Shown piece after piece: positions 34,301 through 47,369 of a DNA stretch of 64,000 bases (the stretch's first letter is position 1; each line of letters opens with the position of its first letter). The translations under genes and the position numbers were made by a program. Source of the DNA: Glycine soja. Lineage: Eukaryota > Streptophyta > Magnoliopsida > Fabales > Fabaceae. Below the pieces are notes generated by a model. That model worked only from the letters and a program-made list of their open reading frames with translations. It was not told the origin of the DNA and made no database searches. The DNA is taken from positions 40,103,562-40,167,561 of the forward strand of contig NC_041010.1 in assembly GCF_004193775.1 (NCBI RefSeq). The letters are read 5' to 3'.

Positions 34301-36588
34301 ACAAATTTATTTTTTCTACTTTCAAGGACTAAAGTGTCGGTGCATTACAAATTTAAGGATGGTTGGTTATTTACCCTAAAAATTGTGAAAAAATTTCCTT
34401 TACTCGATAAGCAATATGAAAAAAAAATCAAGAAAAGATTTTATAATTCTTGAAGTAGATTTTGAGAAGGCAATGACTCAATGAATGAGAAGACCTTGGA
34501 TTATATGATGAAGAGATTTGAATTTTGTGATGTTTAGGACCCTAAATAAGAATGTGTGTATTTTCTTATAATCTATCAATTTTGTCAATAAAACAGAATC
34601 TTTATTTTATTTTTATCTGTTGAATTTATATTAGAATATAGGTTACAACATTTTCATCATAGATTAAACACGCACTTAATAGATTTTTAGTCCCATGTTA
34701 TAACCTAACCTACTACTAGTGACCACCTAGCCAAAATAGTTATCTAACTGGAATTAGAAGTCTGTAGATTACACCCATAAATATGTGGACTCTTCTCAAA
34801 ATTAAGTATTTTTTTTCTCCTCCATAACTTATATTACTACTATGTGAGGTGATTATTTACTTTAATATTGTAATGAGATCATCTCTTTTCCTGTGTTTGA
34901 TTTTATGTTAAAAGCAATGAAAGTGTATCAAACTAAAGTAACTCTGCATTATTTTTGTGTTATTCAGATGCGAATTTGCTAGTAACTCCTTGAAACCTAC
35001 CTACTAATTAAACGATAAAATGTCTGCTAAGCACTCTTACAGCACCAAAAGTGGACTCTAATGCAACTTAGCAACCAAACAAATATTTCTGCAACAGAAA
35101 ACATATACAAATATTGACTCATGTAGAAGAAAAAAATACATGAAAAACATGGTGGGAAATGATGCACGTTGCACGAGGGCGTTGGCGTAAGCGGGTGAAA
35201 GCAAGAAGAAGAAAAGACAAGATCGGACCACGAGTCTCCGCAGTGGGTCCCTATTCTCTTACGCAACAGAAACTGACACTTTATTTAAAGACACCATCAT
35301 GAACACGTGTCCTCATCGTAGCCCCTACACGGAATCAGGTTCGTTCCACCGTTCATTCCCTTCTCCCACTCCCTCATTGTGTTGAATATTTATTTATTTT
35401 ACTGATAATTAATTTGTGTTGGAGAATTTCACCCATTAATTTTAGTAAAAAAAATTCTGCGGATCATTTTTTCCATCCACAGTGCCATTGGACCAATTAC
35501 TTTGTAAATTCTCTCTAATCTGATTTTCAACAACTAATTAATTAATTTGAGTTATTTATTAGCAGTACTGTTTCTTCAGCCAGTGCCGTTTCTGGGTCGC
35601 GTTCCTTTCTTCCTTCCTTCTTTTTCCCCCCTACAAACAAAAACAAAGCAACATTCCCTTTTCTATCTGTTTCCTTCGCGAACCAGCAACAACCCCCGGC
35701 GCACGATAGCGCCATCGCTTTCGTTACGCGGTTGGTAACCGTCTCTCTTTCATCACCGTTTTTATTTCCATTCACAAAACCAACAACCTCTCTGTGATTT
35801 TTCTTCACTTTTCTCTCTCGGAACAAAACGGAGGATCCGTCATAGTATTGGTGCGTAATTGCGTATTCACTTCAGCCATCACTTTTTCAGCTCAGATTTC
35901 TTTTTTTTCTCTCTATTTGTTTTTTTGCTTGATCTCGATTCAGTTTTTGTTTTCTACTTCGTTTTACATTTTTTTCTCCATAATAACTTATCGTAAACTC
36001 TGTTCTGTTGCCTCGCTTTTTGTTTCTGAGAAAAAACATACAGAGGAACTCGTTTGCTGCTTAGGATCATCAAAATTTCTCCAGTATTCTCTGCCAAGTA
36101 CATATCTCAACTATTGATTGAGTATATAAGGTTAATGATAAGGATAATGATGGAAACAAAGTGTGTGTTATTGGCTTTTGTTTTTTTTGTTCGTGATGCT
36201 TCGACCGATTGATTGACAGAGCAATCGTATTTCTAGAGTTAATTAATATAGTTTGTTTTCGGTGTTTTTTGTGTGAAACGTTAGGATAAGCTGATGGTAC
36301 TGTGGTTTGTAAGTTCTGTAGTTTGTAATGCATTACTGAGTGATGTTTGAATCTATATGATGAAGTTAAAATTGCAAACTAGTGTTGATAAATTGGGTTG
36401 TGACTTGTGAGTGTTTGAATGCAGCATCATGTCTTTTTATTTATGCAGCACGTGCCTGAGTTTCAGTTTAAGCTTGGCTAGAATGGAACTATTAAGATTT
36501 AAGTTTACTTCGAAGAGTTTTCATGTGATATATTAGTTGAAGACTTTTTTATATATTAATAAAAAAAAAACAGGTCAAATATTGGCTA
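34301..36588. promoter_or_regulatory. Upstream region and putative 5' leader of the glucose transporter gene
   Basis: No coding gene is seen. ACACGTGT, a palindromic G-box/ABRE-type core, lies at 35303-35310. From about 35540 the sequence is pyrimidine-rich, like a leader, and a donor (TATTG|GTGCGTAA) lies near 35850. The acceptor AAACAG at 36573 comes just before the coding exon. A noncoding first exon of about 35540-35850 followed by a ~720-bp intron is therefore plausible but inferred from signals only. Confidence 0.4.
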
Positions 36589-39500
36589 ATGTGGGTGGGA
36601 CATTCATCTATGTACAAGCGCACTCCTTCGAGAGATAATTCAAACATGGAGGACATGGAAGAAAACTCAGGTATGCACCCTTTATTGAACCTTTACTGAT
36701 GCACTTCAGGTTGTTTATATGACATCTGTTAATTCCATTTTTTTTTTTTGTGAAACATAGCATCTATGGTCTTCAATCATGGTGATTTATTAACCATGCT
36801 GTTTTAAATGCCTGATAGATCTTTTAGACATCGGCCTGGACAAGGGAACATCAAATCCTTCATTGATGCTTTCTTTACCGCATGTACTTGTGGCGACCAT
36901 TTCTTCATTCCTTTTTGGATACCATCTGGGGTTTGTGCTTTCCTAATTTCTTCTTCTTGGTGCACTCTCTTGGATTCCTTGCTTTAGTCTAGAATCCATT
37001 GAAGACTTAAATTTTGATATTTGATCTTTTGCGTTCTATTCAGGGTTGTTAATGAACCACTTGAGAGCATTTCTGTGGATCTTGGCTTCCGTGGAAATAC
37101 ATTGGCAGAAGGTGACAAAGAAGATTCCGAAACCTGTGCTTAATTTCATTTTCTATCGTAAATGAATAAATAGAATTGATTTTTCCCCCTTTCAAATGAA
37201 GGTCTGGTGGTGAGCATATGCCTTGGTGGTGCCTTGATTGGATGTCTACTAAGTGGTTGGATTGCTGATGGGGTGGGGCGTCGTAGGGCTTTCCAGTTGT
37301 GTGCTCTGCCAATGATAATTGGTGCTTCTATGAGGTTAGACTTCCAGTACCGATATAATATTGTTTGATTCATTTTGTTTTTCTCATGGAATAGATGGAA
37401 ACTCTCCTTGCACTTTATTCAACCACTTTGTAGGTTTCAATTGTTTTTCTCAAGGTTTATCTCTGTTGGCTATGATGGAAACATAGAATAGTTTATTATT
37501 TCATTTTCGTGTCCTCTAATGTGATAGCATATTAACATCTTTTTTACTTCTTTCTTCCCAATCCCAAATGTACCTGATTGCCATCTTATGGTTTCAATAT
37601 GGCCTCTTCATCCATTATTATATTTTCATGTTTCTTTGTTGGTTCTAGAAAAGAACATAAGCCTTTCTTCTTTCATATATTTCATGCATATCATGTCTAT
37701 AACAATAGAATGACATAGCAGAGCATTTCACCATTTTTATGAATTTCTAGATTACAGGTGGGCAGTAAGTGGACCTTTAGTTTTGATTTAAAGGCCCCCT
37801 AGGTTTAGATTTCTTAACTGTTATGCATATTTCACCACAAGTCAGTATGTGTATTTCACTTTGGTCAAATGACAGTTTTTTACTTTTATGCTTTCCAATA
37901 TAAATTCTTGTGACTAATTTCTCATTGTAAAATTGTGCATTTTCAGTGCAGCAACAAACAACTTGTTTGGCATGCTTGTAGGAAGGTTGTTTGTTGGGAC
38001 TGGCTTGGGCCTGGGCCCTCCTGTTGCCTCTCTGTATGTGACAGAGGTATGTAAATCACTAAATTGTTGCATCTGTGTCATTGACTTGATTGAAAATTTA
38101 CTTGATTATTCTCTTTAATGGCAGGTTTCTCCTGCTTTTGTGCGGGGCACCTTTGGAGCTTTCATCCAGATTGCAACATGCCTTGGTCTAATGGGAGCTT
38201 TATTTATTGGAATCCCTGTCAAAGAAATTTCTGGATGGTATCATACGAATCTTGCTTCATGTCATGATGTTATATATTATTTATTCATGATGTTTTAAAA
38301 ATTCACCCTGAATTTTTTCACATAGGTGGCGGGTTTGTTTTTGGGTATCTACCATTCCAGCTGCTATACTTGCCGCAGCTATGGTCTTCTGCGCAGAGAG
38401 TCCGCATTGGTTATACAAGGTTGACACCTAGTCTAATATTATTTCATCTTAGATATTATCTCTTTATTATCTTTTCACTTGTAACTTACTGTTTCTATAT
38501 TAGTGTGAAGTTTGAACCCCTTGACATCTCAATGTTAAATGATGCTAATTAATAGTCTGTTGAAGATTTCCTCGTCTGCTGCATCCATCTCTTGTTATGC
38601 CAACAATTAAATGCAAGTATCAAGTATAACAGTAGAATACTCTGGAAATACAATTCCTAGAGGATTGCTTGCATATTTTTTTGGTGTTGCATGTTAAAGT
38701 CCTGTCTACGCTGATTTGCTTTTTAGCTTCTCCCCCCCCCCCCCCCTAGTGATTGCATTTAGAATTCAAACTGAAGTAAAATCAAGATGGAAATAATTGC
38801 TCTTTACTTGATGGTCTGTCTATTTTTTATATTTATTCTCTCCCCAATCCGTCATCTGTCCCTGTTGTTTTTTATTCTTACCAGATTTAGTCTGGTTCCT
38901 ATTTCTTTTCTATTTCACTTAAAACCAAATGCATGCAAATCTACACTTCTCTTTTCTATTTCCATCCACTTTAATTTTCACCTATTTCTTTTCTCCCTAC
39001 CAAGCACACCGTTGGTGTTTATATCTCTTGAAAACATTGTCACTTCTTTGCATGTTCTTGCTGTCCCATTTAATAGAAGACTTTAGGAGTGTCATAGCTG
39101 TTAACATTGCCATGTCTCTTTTTATCCTTGTCAGGCACGGTTTGCAATAACTTTTGGTTCTTATTACTCGACAAGACAATGAGGATCTTTAATATTTCAC
39201 ATTGTAGTGTTTGTAGTTCTTCAAAGTTTTTTCTCACTTGTAGTCTTGAGCGAGTCCCTACATCCATTTTACTTCTGATCTTTTACTTAATCCTTGATTA
39301 TTCCTCTTTTTTGTGATGTAGCAAGGAAGAACTGCTGAAGCAGAAGCTGAGTTTGAGAGACTTCTGGGTGTATCAGAAGCAAAATTTGCAATGTCGGAGT
39401 TATCCAAGGTAGATAGAGGTGATGATACTGATACTGTAAAGCTGTCGGAATTGCTTCATGGTCGTCATTCTAAAGGTATACATTTTTCCTGGTTTGTCTC

Positions 39501-40971
39501 TAGGATAGTTGAGTGTATTTGCTGTTGTTGTTATCTCTTGTCACTGATTTCCTTAGGTTTCCAAAAGTTATTTTTTATTCACGAGTTCGTTTTGCAGTTG
39601 TTTTTATTGGATCAACCCTATTTGCTTTACAACAGCTATCTGGTATAAATGCTGTGTTTTATTTCTCTTCAACTGTTTTTAAAAGTGCTGGAGTCCCATC
39701 AGACATTGCAAATGTCTGCATAGGAATCGCTAATTTGGCAGGTACTGCTATCTTCTGGTTGCCAGGTTTTAAATCTAAATTAGTTCTGTTATTCTAATTC
39801 TCTAAAGCTAATCCCCCTTTCGCCCACTTTTCTCAGGATCTATCGTTTCAATGGGTTTGATGGATAAGCTTGGAAGGAAGGTTCTACTTTTCTGGAGTTT
39901 CTTTGGCATGGTAAATTATGTATAGATGTTCTATGATTCTATTGTTTTTTTATTAAATAAATGTTCTATTATGTAGCATATTATTATAGGGTGATAATCA
40001 TGCACATGAATATATGGGACTCAAGTGGTAGTTGTACTATTTTTCCTGACTTGATGTGTGGTGATGAAGAGACAGATGTTGTTTGGAATATGAACTTGTG
40101 CAAGTGCACAACAATACAAAATTGAGGGAAATTCCTTTTGTTATGGTGTTTGAATTGTTTTTTATTAAAGGACAAACTTTGGTCTTAATAAGGAAGTTGT
40201 TTGTTTTATTTTTTAATGTATAGGCAATAGCAATGATCCTTCAAGCCACAGGAGCAACTTCACTTGTATCAAACGTGGGAGCTCAGTACTTTTCTGTTGG
40301 TGGCATGTTACTGTGAGTATGCAACTATGATTCTACGAATATAGTCACTCTAGACTATGGGTGCATGCAGTGCCTTCTAGGAAGACACTGCTGGCATATG
40401 AACACTTAATTTATACTTATTTCATGCAGGTTTGTCTTAACATTTGCTCTGGGGGCTGGTCCAGTTCCAGGTCTCCTTCTACCAGAAATCTTTCCTAGTC
40501 GAATAAGAGCCAAAGCCATGGCAGTCTGTATGTCAGTGCATTGGGTAATTTTCTTCTGCTGTTTCCTATTATAAATTTTCTTCGGCAGTTTATGTTCAAG
40601 GGTTTTGTTTGATTCTATAATGTTCCTGGATGGTTGAATCAAGAAAATGTAGCCTGCTGAATTCCCTTCTTTGCAAACTACTGAAACTATTATCACTTAT
40701 CAGTATCTGTTCTCATAATGACTTAGAAGGATCGGAAAGCTCATAATTTATTGAATCCTGCTCTCAATAGATAAATGGTCTTGTACAGGTGATAAATTTC
40801 TTTGTTGGACTACTGTTCTTGCGTTTGCTGGAGAAACTTGGTCCACAGCTGCTTTACTCCATGTTTGCTACCTTTTGCATCATGGCAGTAACTTTTGTAA
40901 AAAGAAATGTGGTGGAAACCAAAGGGAAGTCACTTCATGAAATTGAGATCGCACTTCTTCCTCAAGACTAG
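36589..40971 (+). CDS. Plastidic glucose transporter 2-like protein (MFS sugar porter)
   Basis: Thirteen coding exons (36589-36670, 36819-36930, 37044-37111, 37202-37334, 37947-38046, 38125-38237, 38326-38419, 39322-39475, 39598-39741, 39837-39910, 40224-40312, 40430-40544, 40789-40971) join in phase to 486 residues. Sugar-porter signatures are present: FLFGYHLGVVNEPLES in helix 1, DGVGRRRAF, ESPHWLYK before the central loop, QQLSGINAVFYFSS in helix 7, GPVPGLLLPEIFPSRIRAKA and the terminal VETKGKSL (PETKG-like). The N terminus begins MWVGHSSMYKRTPSRD, close to the Arabidopsis PLST2 form rather than a long classical transit peptide. Family members export glucose from plastids or act at Golgi/plastid membranes (SGB1 is the paralogue); the location here is inferred. 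The start is the first ATG after the acceptor at 36573. Confidence 0.94.
38732..38746. repeat. C15 homopolymer in an intron of the glucose transporter gene
   Basis: Fifteen consecutive C residues lie in the intron between the seventh and eighth coding exons. Such tracts are prone to length variation and sequencing error. Confidence 0.9.
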
Positions 40972-41580
40972 ATCTCTATTCATTTGATTGCTCTAATTTT
41001 GCATAGTTTTTCGGCTGAGCAGATTGTGTTTCGTCTATTTTGGTTGACCTTAACATTACAAGGGGAAGCTCAGGAACTATGCATTGTTTTGCTGCAACAT
41101 TAGTACGAAGAGGCTTAGGTATTATGGCTAGCTGTGATGTAGTAGGTGGTACTATTAGCGGCTTACAACACGAGACCCTTCTGTTGTTACTCGCGGCTTG
41201 TGATTCTATGATTTGGCATCCACGTAAAGGGAGACATAATTCATCAGGGGGGATCTATGCATCCCATAATATTCCATAAATGTACTACTTTATGTAATAT
41301 TATATATGTTTCTGTACGTGACATTATTTTTAATCGCTTCAATTTTGTCCCATTTTGGATACGAAGTAGTCTAGCATGTAAATTCTGTTGCAGAGTATAT
41401 CGAGGAAAATGGGAAGAAGCTTTGTGTGATTAAGAAATAATTATGATTCGTAATTCGCCTCATGAGATTGATTAATGTAAATGGAAAGTTGCCTCCAAGC
41501 GTAATTGGCAATTTCACGAAACTAATCCTACTTAATAATAAGGTAGTTCTCGAAAAATAATAGAGCTCATTCGCTAGAAT

Positions 41581-42031
41581 AATAAGGTAACGGATGAATG
41601 GAAAAACTAAACCAAATATTTTTGGAGGTTATTTCTTGCATAGTCGCAATAAGTTTATTTTATTTTAGGTGAAATTAGTTTTTTTTTTTAATTTATTATT
41701 TAAATTTAATTTGATCGGGTCTAATTTAATAAGGTAACGGATCAATGGGAAAAATAAACCTAAATCAAATATGTTTGGAGGTTACTTCTCGCATAGTCGC
41801 AATAAGTTTATTTTATTTTAGGTGAAATTAGTTTTTTTTTTTAAATTTATTATTTAAGTTTAATTTGATCGGATCTAATTTAATAAGGTAACGGATCAAT
41901 GGAAAAACTAAACCTAACCAAATATGTTTGGAGGTTACTTCTCGCATAGTCGCAATAAGTTTATTTTATTTTAGGTGAAATTAGTTTTTTTTTTAATTTA
42001 TTATTTAAGTTTAATTTGATCGGGTCTAATT
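41581..42031. repeat. Three-copy tandem repeat, period ~147-154 bp
   Basis: The unit starts AATAAGGTAACGGAT at 41581, 41728 and 41882. It continues through CAAATAT.TTTGGAGGTTA, CGCATAGTCGCAATAAG, TTTATTTTATTTTAGGTG, a T run and TTTAATTTGATCGG.TCTAAT. Copies differ by single bases and small length changes in the T run. It lies about 600 bases after the glucose transporter stop codon. Confidence 0.9.
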
Positions 42032-42855
42032 TGTTTTTTTAATTTTTAAAATCAATTTATTTTTTTGGAAAATATATATTTTGTAACAATTTAAACTTAT
42101 TTAGTGACAGTTTTAAATTGATATTAAGTGTGATTTTTTATAATTTAGATGAAAGGATCACGTTGAATTGGTTTTATAAATTAGATGATAAAATTAAACC
42201 TAAATAATAAATTAGATGACAAAAGAACTAATTTAGCCTTTATTTTACTTTTTTTGTCCAACTCGCACGATAGCCTTGAACCTGATTTTGAGCCTTGTTG
42301 TGCTTTCCCTTGTGAATAGATTATTAACAACAAAAAATAAAGAACGTAAAACTCTCATTATAGCCTTGAATTACAAATACCGATATATTTTAGGTAAAAA
42401 TAAGTTTTATTTTTACTTTTTAAAAAAATTAATGTGTCCATCACTAATTTTTGAACTGACTAGTTTTTTGGTAAAATAATTGCAGCATTGGATTAGAACA
42501 AGTAGAGTTCGAACATGTCATCTTCATTTCATCATTCGACTTAAATTCAAGGTAGCTTTAACACTACAGAGACTTGAAAAAAATATCAACCATTTGGAAT
42601 AGATTCATTCAGTCATTTATACTTGATGCTATTGCTTGGTCCAAAACCTAGCCTTCTTTTTCTGTTTCAATTTTGAATGGAATCGTAAACATGAAAGAAA
42701 ACCAAAAAAAACTTGTGTTTCCAGAAAGAAAAACAAAAGACACAGGCACGTTGGTGGACATGAGGTTGTAAGGATCTCTTGTCCCTGTCACCGGGTTGCA
42801 GAATATTGGCACCTATCAACAGTTTTACATCAAGGATAACATCACATGGTAACAC

Positions 42856-42858
<3 letters not shown>

Positions 42859-42914
<56 letters not shown>
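42859..42914. repeat. (AT)28 microsatellite
   Basis: About 56 bases of uninterrupted AT repeat lie downstream of the CDKF;1 gene. Confidence 0.95.
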
Positions 42915-42916
<2 letters not shown>

Positions 42917-43045
42917 ATTATTTATCATTTGTTCACAATTCTTGCAAAAGAAATAAATTCTTATAAAAAAAATCCAACCGTGGATTTCATTCAGCAAATA
43001 TACTACCAATCGAACAGCACAAAGGGAAAATTCTGTCCCAAGAAT

Positions 43046-43108
43046 ATGATGCACCTTGAATTCATTTTTTTATATACAAATAATAAAACAAAATTTAAGG
43101 TGCATCAT
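43046..43108. repeat. Inverted repeat (17-bp stem) just after the CDKF;1 stop
   Basis: ATGATGCACCTTGAATT at 43046-43062 and AATTTAAGGTGCATCAT at 43092-43108 are reverse complements with one mismatch, separated by 29 AT-rich bases. The structure starts 12 bases after the CDKF;1 stop codon, so it would be a stem-loop in the 3' untranslated region of that mRNA. Confidence 0.75.
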
Positions 43109-43119
43109 ATCCTTCGTGT

Positions 43120-44729
43120 TCAAGGGATCTGTATAGATAAATCAGAACCAGTTGTGGTGATATTCAAGGTGCCAAACTCCTCCAAAGCAGAATCAGAATC
43201 CACTTCATTGTATTCAGAAATTGGAACAGGAAGAGGTTCTTCACTAAAGTACTTGTCCTGAAGTAACTCCATTGCTGTGGCCCTCTTAGCAGGATCATAA
43301 AAAATCAGTCTTTTGACTAGGGAAACTTCATCAGGGGTGCAATTTGGCATGCATGCTTCAAGACCACTAGGATTTTCCACCTCACCAAATGAGATTGATC
43401 CATAATCAGGAAGTTTGTGACAACCAGGCCAAGTTTCCTCATCAATGTTCCCCAAAACACTTACAATTCTGCTGAGCTGATCTACATCACTTGTCCCAGG
43501 AAACAATGGCTTCAATGTTAAGAGCTCGGCAAAGACACACCCCAATGACCAAAGATCAACCTCTAAACCATAGTCTGTGGATCCATAGAGTAGTTCAGGA
43601 GCTTGGAACCACCGAGTTCCAACACATGATGTGAGACAACCAAGTTCATTCCCTCCTACCTCCTCAGCTTCATATGTAAAAGAACCCTTACAAAGATCAT
43701 CATCTATGTCGCTGGTTGTGCATGTTGCAAGACATGAGGTGTTTCCATCATAGATGTTTGTGTCCTTATCAGTGTCATACGAGTAGCTCTTGGTTTTCAT
43801 CTCATCCAAGACTCTGAAATATTCTTCATGACTCAAGGTTCCCAGATTTGGATTTTCATATGCAGTTTGGTTTAAGTTAACTAATTGAGAAATAGATTCA
43901 GAATGTTGGGTTGAGCTTTCAGCATTAGAAGTATCATCTTCATATGGTGGCGGGTTCTCCTGGGGAGCATTAAATCCAGACTCCACTAGTATCCTTGCCT
44001 GAAAAAGTAGTCAAGTTTAACATTCATATATCAGGAAACAAAGAAAAAAAAAATACAAAAAAGTAAAATGTGTTATAAGTCTCCTAAAATTTGGTCAAAA
44101 TTGATTGAAAGAAATTAATCATTAACAAAATACTTAACATCAATGTAAAGATGAGAAGAAAAAATAAATAAATAAAACCAACCCAAAGTATAAAAAGTAA
44201 AAAACACCCCGAAAATTGGATTAAAAGAAAGCTGAAAACTTGATCCCTTAAACTAAACCTGTCCAAAATCCCCTAACTTGAGGACCCCATCATCAGAAAC
44301 CAAGAAATTCGACGGCTTCAAATCCCTATGCACGATCATGTTCCTATGACACTCATCCACTGCACTCAGAGCCTGCACCATCCACCCCTTAATTTCTCCA
44401 ACACCGACACCATCACCTTCTCCGATCACCGCCGCAAGGTCGGTTCCGAGAAACTCGAGCACAAGAACCGCGTCCTCGTCCTCGCGCCAGAAGAACTCGT
44501 GCAGCACGACCACGTTTCGGGACCCTTTCAGAAGCCTCAGGGCCTCGATTTCGCGCGATGCGGATTGGGAATCGTGGACCTCCTTCAGCGCCACCGAGGC
44601 GCCGTCGGAGAGGCGGATGGCGCGGTAGACGTCGGCATAGGCGCCCGACCCGACCCGGTTGAGAACCTCGTACTTGGCGGTTATCTCGGAGCGCATGTGG
44701 ATGCTCCAAGTCTTGGGTGGAGGATCCAT
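43120..44729 (-). CDS. CDKF-1: Cyclin-dependent kinase F-1 (CDK-activating kinase)
   Basis: Two exons (44729-44259 and 43998-43120), joined in phase 0, give 449 residues. Kinase landmarks are: the Gly loop VGSGAYADVY (26-35), the VALK lysine at 49, HRDLKPSN (134-141), DFG at 154-156, a T-loop threonine in CVGTRWFQAPE (T285) and DLWSLGCVFAELL. Between DFG and the T-loop threonine lies an insert of about 120 acidic, Ser/Asn-rich residues. This insert is the hallmark of plant CDKF;1 and replaces the short activation segment of other CDKs. The C terminus (KYFSEEPLPVP) also matches that family. CDKF;1 is a plant-specific kinase that phosphorylates the T-loop of CDKD kinases, and so controls the cell cycle and RNA polymerase II CTD phosphorylation. 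The ATG at 44729 starts MDPPPKTWSIH, as expected. The single intron directly follows DFGQ. Confidence 0.96.
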
Positions 44730-45816
44730 TAGAGATAATTTGAAATGAATGAAACGCCAAATTTGAGTTTGTGTTGACGACAACCACACCCGAATGTTTG
44801 CTTCCTAGACCATATATCATACATGCTCTTTCTTTCGGTTTTAGCTTTAGCTTTTGAAAAGAAAAAAAAACATAATTATTAATTTATTTTTCAAATTATT
44901 TTAAATTTTTTAAATTGTTTTTTAAATTTTTAAAAGATTTATTTTAATACTCAAATTCTTAAAAATGAATCCATTTAATTTTCAAAATTTTAAAATGTTT
45001 TATTTTGATCATAATTACGTATAAAAGATTTTATACGGTTATTCATTCACAAATTTATAATTCAAATGATAAATTTATTAATTTTTTAAAATAATTATCT
45101 TAAATTAATTTAAAATAATAATTTGTAATTGAATGAATAAGTGGGAAAGACTGTTTTATAAAGGAAGTTTATAGGCATTAAAAAAAATTACGCTTTCTTC
45201 TTTTTTATTGATAATATTGTAAATTGTTGAATTTAGGAAAATGTTTCATTTACGTTTGGAAATTGGAATTGTTTCCTACTTTGATTTGATGTACGTTTAT
45301 CAGAAAGAAAAAATCGTTAATTACACTTTTTCAGTTTTTCTAACCCACATTATAAGTTAAGGATATTCATGTAACTTAGAAATGAACTTTTTTTTTTCTT
45401 GAATGAACTTTTCAGATAATTGATTTTTTTTACACTCAATGAATAATTTTTTTTATGAATTTCTTAAAAATAAGAGATTATTTAGGTTATCAATCAATTA
45501 AAAATTATTTAAAGTTAATTTTCAAAGCATCTATGATTAAATAATAGTAAATTTATTTATATTATTAAAAATATTACTCCTCAATAAGTAAGTGAAGAAT
45601 GAGACTTATATTATTTTATGTGTGCCAATAAACTTTGATAAAAAGGGACAAAATTATTTACCTTAGATGCTTTTAATTTTTTTTATTTTCAATTAAATTA
45701 GAGTTTTACCTTGATAGTGAGTTATTGAAATAAATCTTTAAATTTGATTGAAAAATAGTATAAGATATTTAAACTATTGTACCCAAATTTTGTGTATGGA
45801 TTTTTCTAGCAAAAGT

Positions 45817-45863
<47 letters not shown>

Positions 45864-47369
45864 GAGTGTCTTTAAAATAATGGTTAAGGAATAAAAATGA
45901 AAAGTTTTTATTAAAAGTGTTAATTATTAATACACCTTTATTATGGTTTTCAATATATTATCAATATAAATTTTAATTGAAACTTTTTGTTTGTTGAAAC
46001 AATGTACTTAGAACACTAATTAATAAAATCTAAAAATATATTACAAATATTTCTGATTTAAAAGTGATTGTTCTTGGTTTTTAAAAAGTAGCGTTGAAAC
46101 ATGTTATTCTATTTTTGAGAAGACACGTGTTATTCTATTAAATAATTGATGCAAGTTATTGGTTAATAGTTTATTTATGATTGATAGGTATATGTCAAAG
46201 GTATGGTATTTCAAGTTTAGAAGCAATATAACTGAGTAAACAAAATGGATGGTGTTATAAACTAATTAATCTTTTCCGTACCAAAATATAACTGATTAAA
46301 TTAATGTTCAAATGGATAAGCAAAATTTGATGGCTTTTTTTTTTTATTCAGTAAAAAATTGATGGCTTTGTCAATTTTGCATGCACATGACAGTTTATTT
46401 ATTTTAAAAAAATATCGGGGGCTAATTTATTCTGCGTTTAATTATTTTTTATGGTGTTGAATATTTGTGGTGGTGGTCGTCTTAGATTATTTCAATTTGC
46501 CTAATAGTTATCCTTTTTGCAAAAGAAGCTGGGTTGATTGTTAGTTATCCTCTAACATCAATTTACTCCTAAAAAAGTTTTTCACACTTTTTGAATTGAG
46601 CCATTCAATCACACTCCGCCAAAGTCTAATATTAGTCACCCACTTTGGTTCTTTCGGCTACTTACTTATTTCACTGGTTTTTTTTAAGGATCGCCTCTGC
46701 ACCCTATAACCTTATTTTACCAAATTACTCTCTAATACCCTAAAAACTCTTAATGGGTTTAACTCATTTCATTAAGGTTATATTTCTCAGTTATTTTTTA
46801 ATTTTTTTATTAACTGAAAAAGTTATTGAATGTTTTGGTAAATAAGTTTTTTTTAATAATTTTTTAAGTAGTTTTTAACATTTTTAAAACGTTACTTCAA
46901 GTATCATTTTTTAACATGTTAGTTCCTAACTTTTTATATTTTTTATTTTTTATCCTTGATATATTTATCAAATTTCTTACTTACTTTTTTAAAATAAATC
47001 AAAATTTTATTATTTTTCTGTCATTTTACACTTTTTAATTACTTCAACAATTAATTTTATCAAATACTTATAATCTAATAAATTATTTTTTTAGCTTTCC
47101 ATTACCCGTTCACTTTTCAGCTTCTAACTAACTTTTCAGTTAATTTTGTCAAATATAATTTAAGTAAGAATGTGTATTGTAAAGTTTTTGACATTGTTCT
47201 TGATTTCCACTTATAAAAAAAAGACATTTTTAATTAATTCAAATCTCTTAAGAAAAATAATTAATTTAATTAATAACATTAAATTTATCAATTATTTGTA
47301 CTACCATTCAAATTTTTTTTTTCTTATCTCTTTATCCACTTAATGTTTTTTTTTATTAATGTTTGGTCA
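44730..47369. other. AT-rich intergenic region; CDKF;1 promoter at its left end
   Basis: The first few hundred bases should hold the CDKF;1 promoter. The rest is very AT-rich with long T and A runs and no supported gene. It holds an (AT)n tract at 45820-45857. Confidence 0.45.
45820..45857. repeat. (AT)19 microsatellite
   Basis: About 38 bases of uninterrupted AT repeat lie in intergenic DNA. Confidence 0.95.

Larger units (their letters stand above)
40972..43119. other. Convergent intergenic region with tandem repeat and microsatellite
   Basis: This region separates the 3' ends of the glucose transporter gene (+) and CDKF;1 (-). It contains a three-copy ~150-bp repeat (41581-42031), a long (AT)n tract (42859-42914) and a hairpin-forming inverted repeat near the CDKF;1 stop. 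Each is listed separately. No gene is seen. Confidence 0.5.

Noticed and set aside
42500..42530. GAGTTCGAACATGTC, similar to a tRNA B box
   Set aside because: There is no A box at the right distance and no cloverleaf can be drawn from the flanks.
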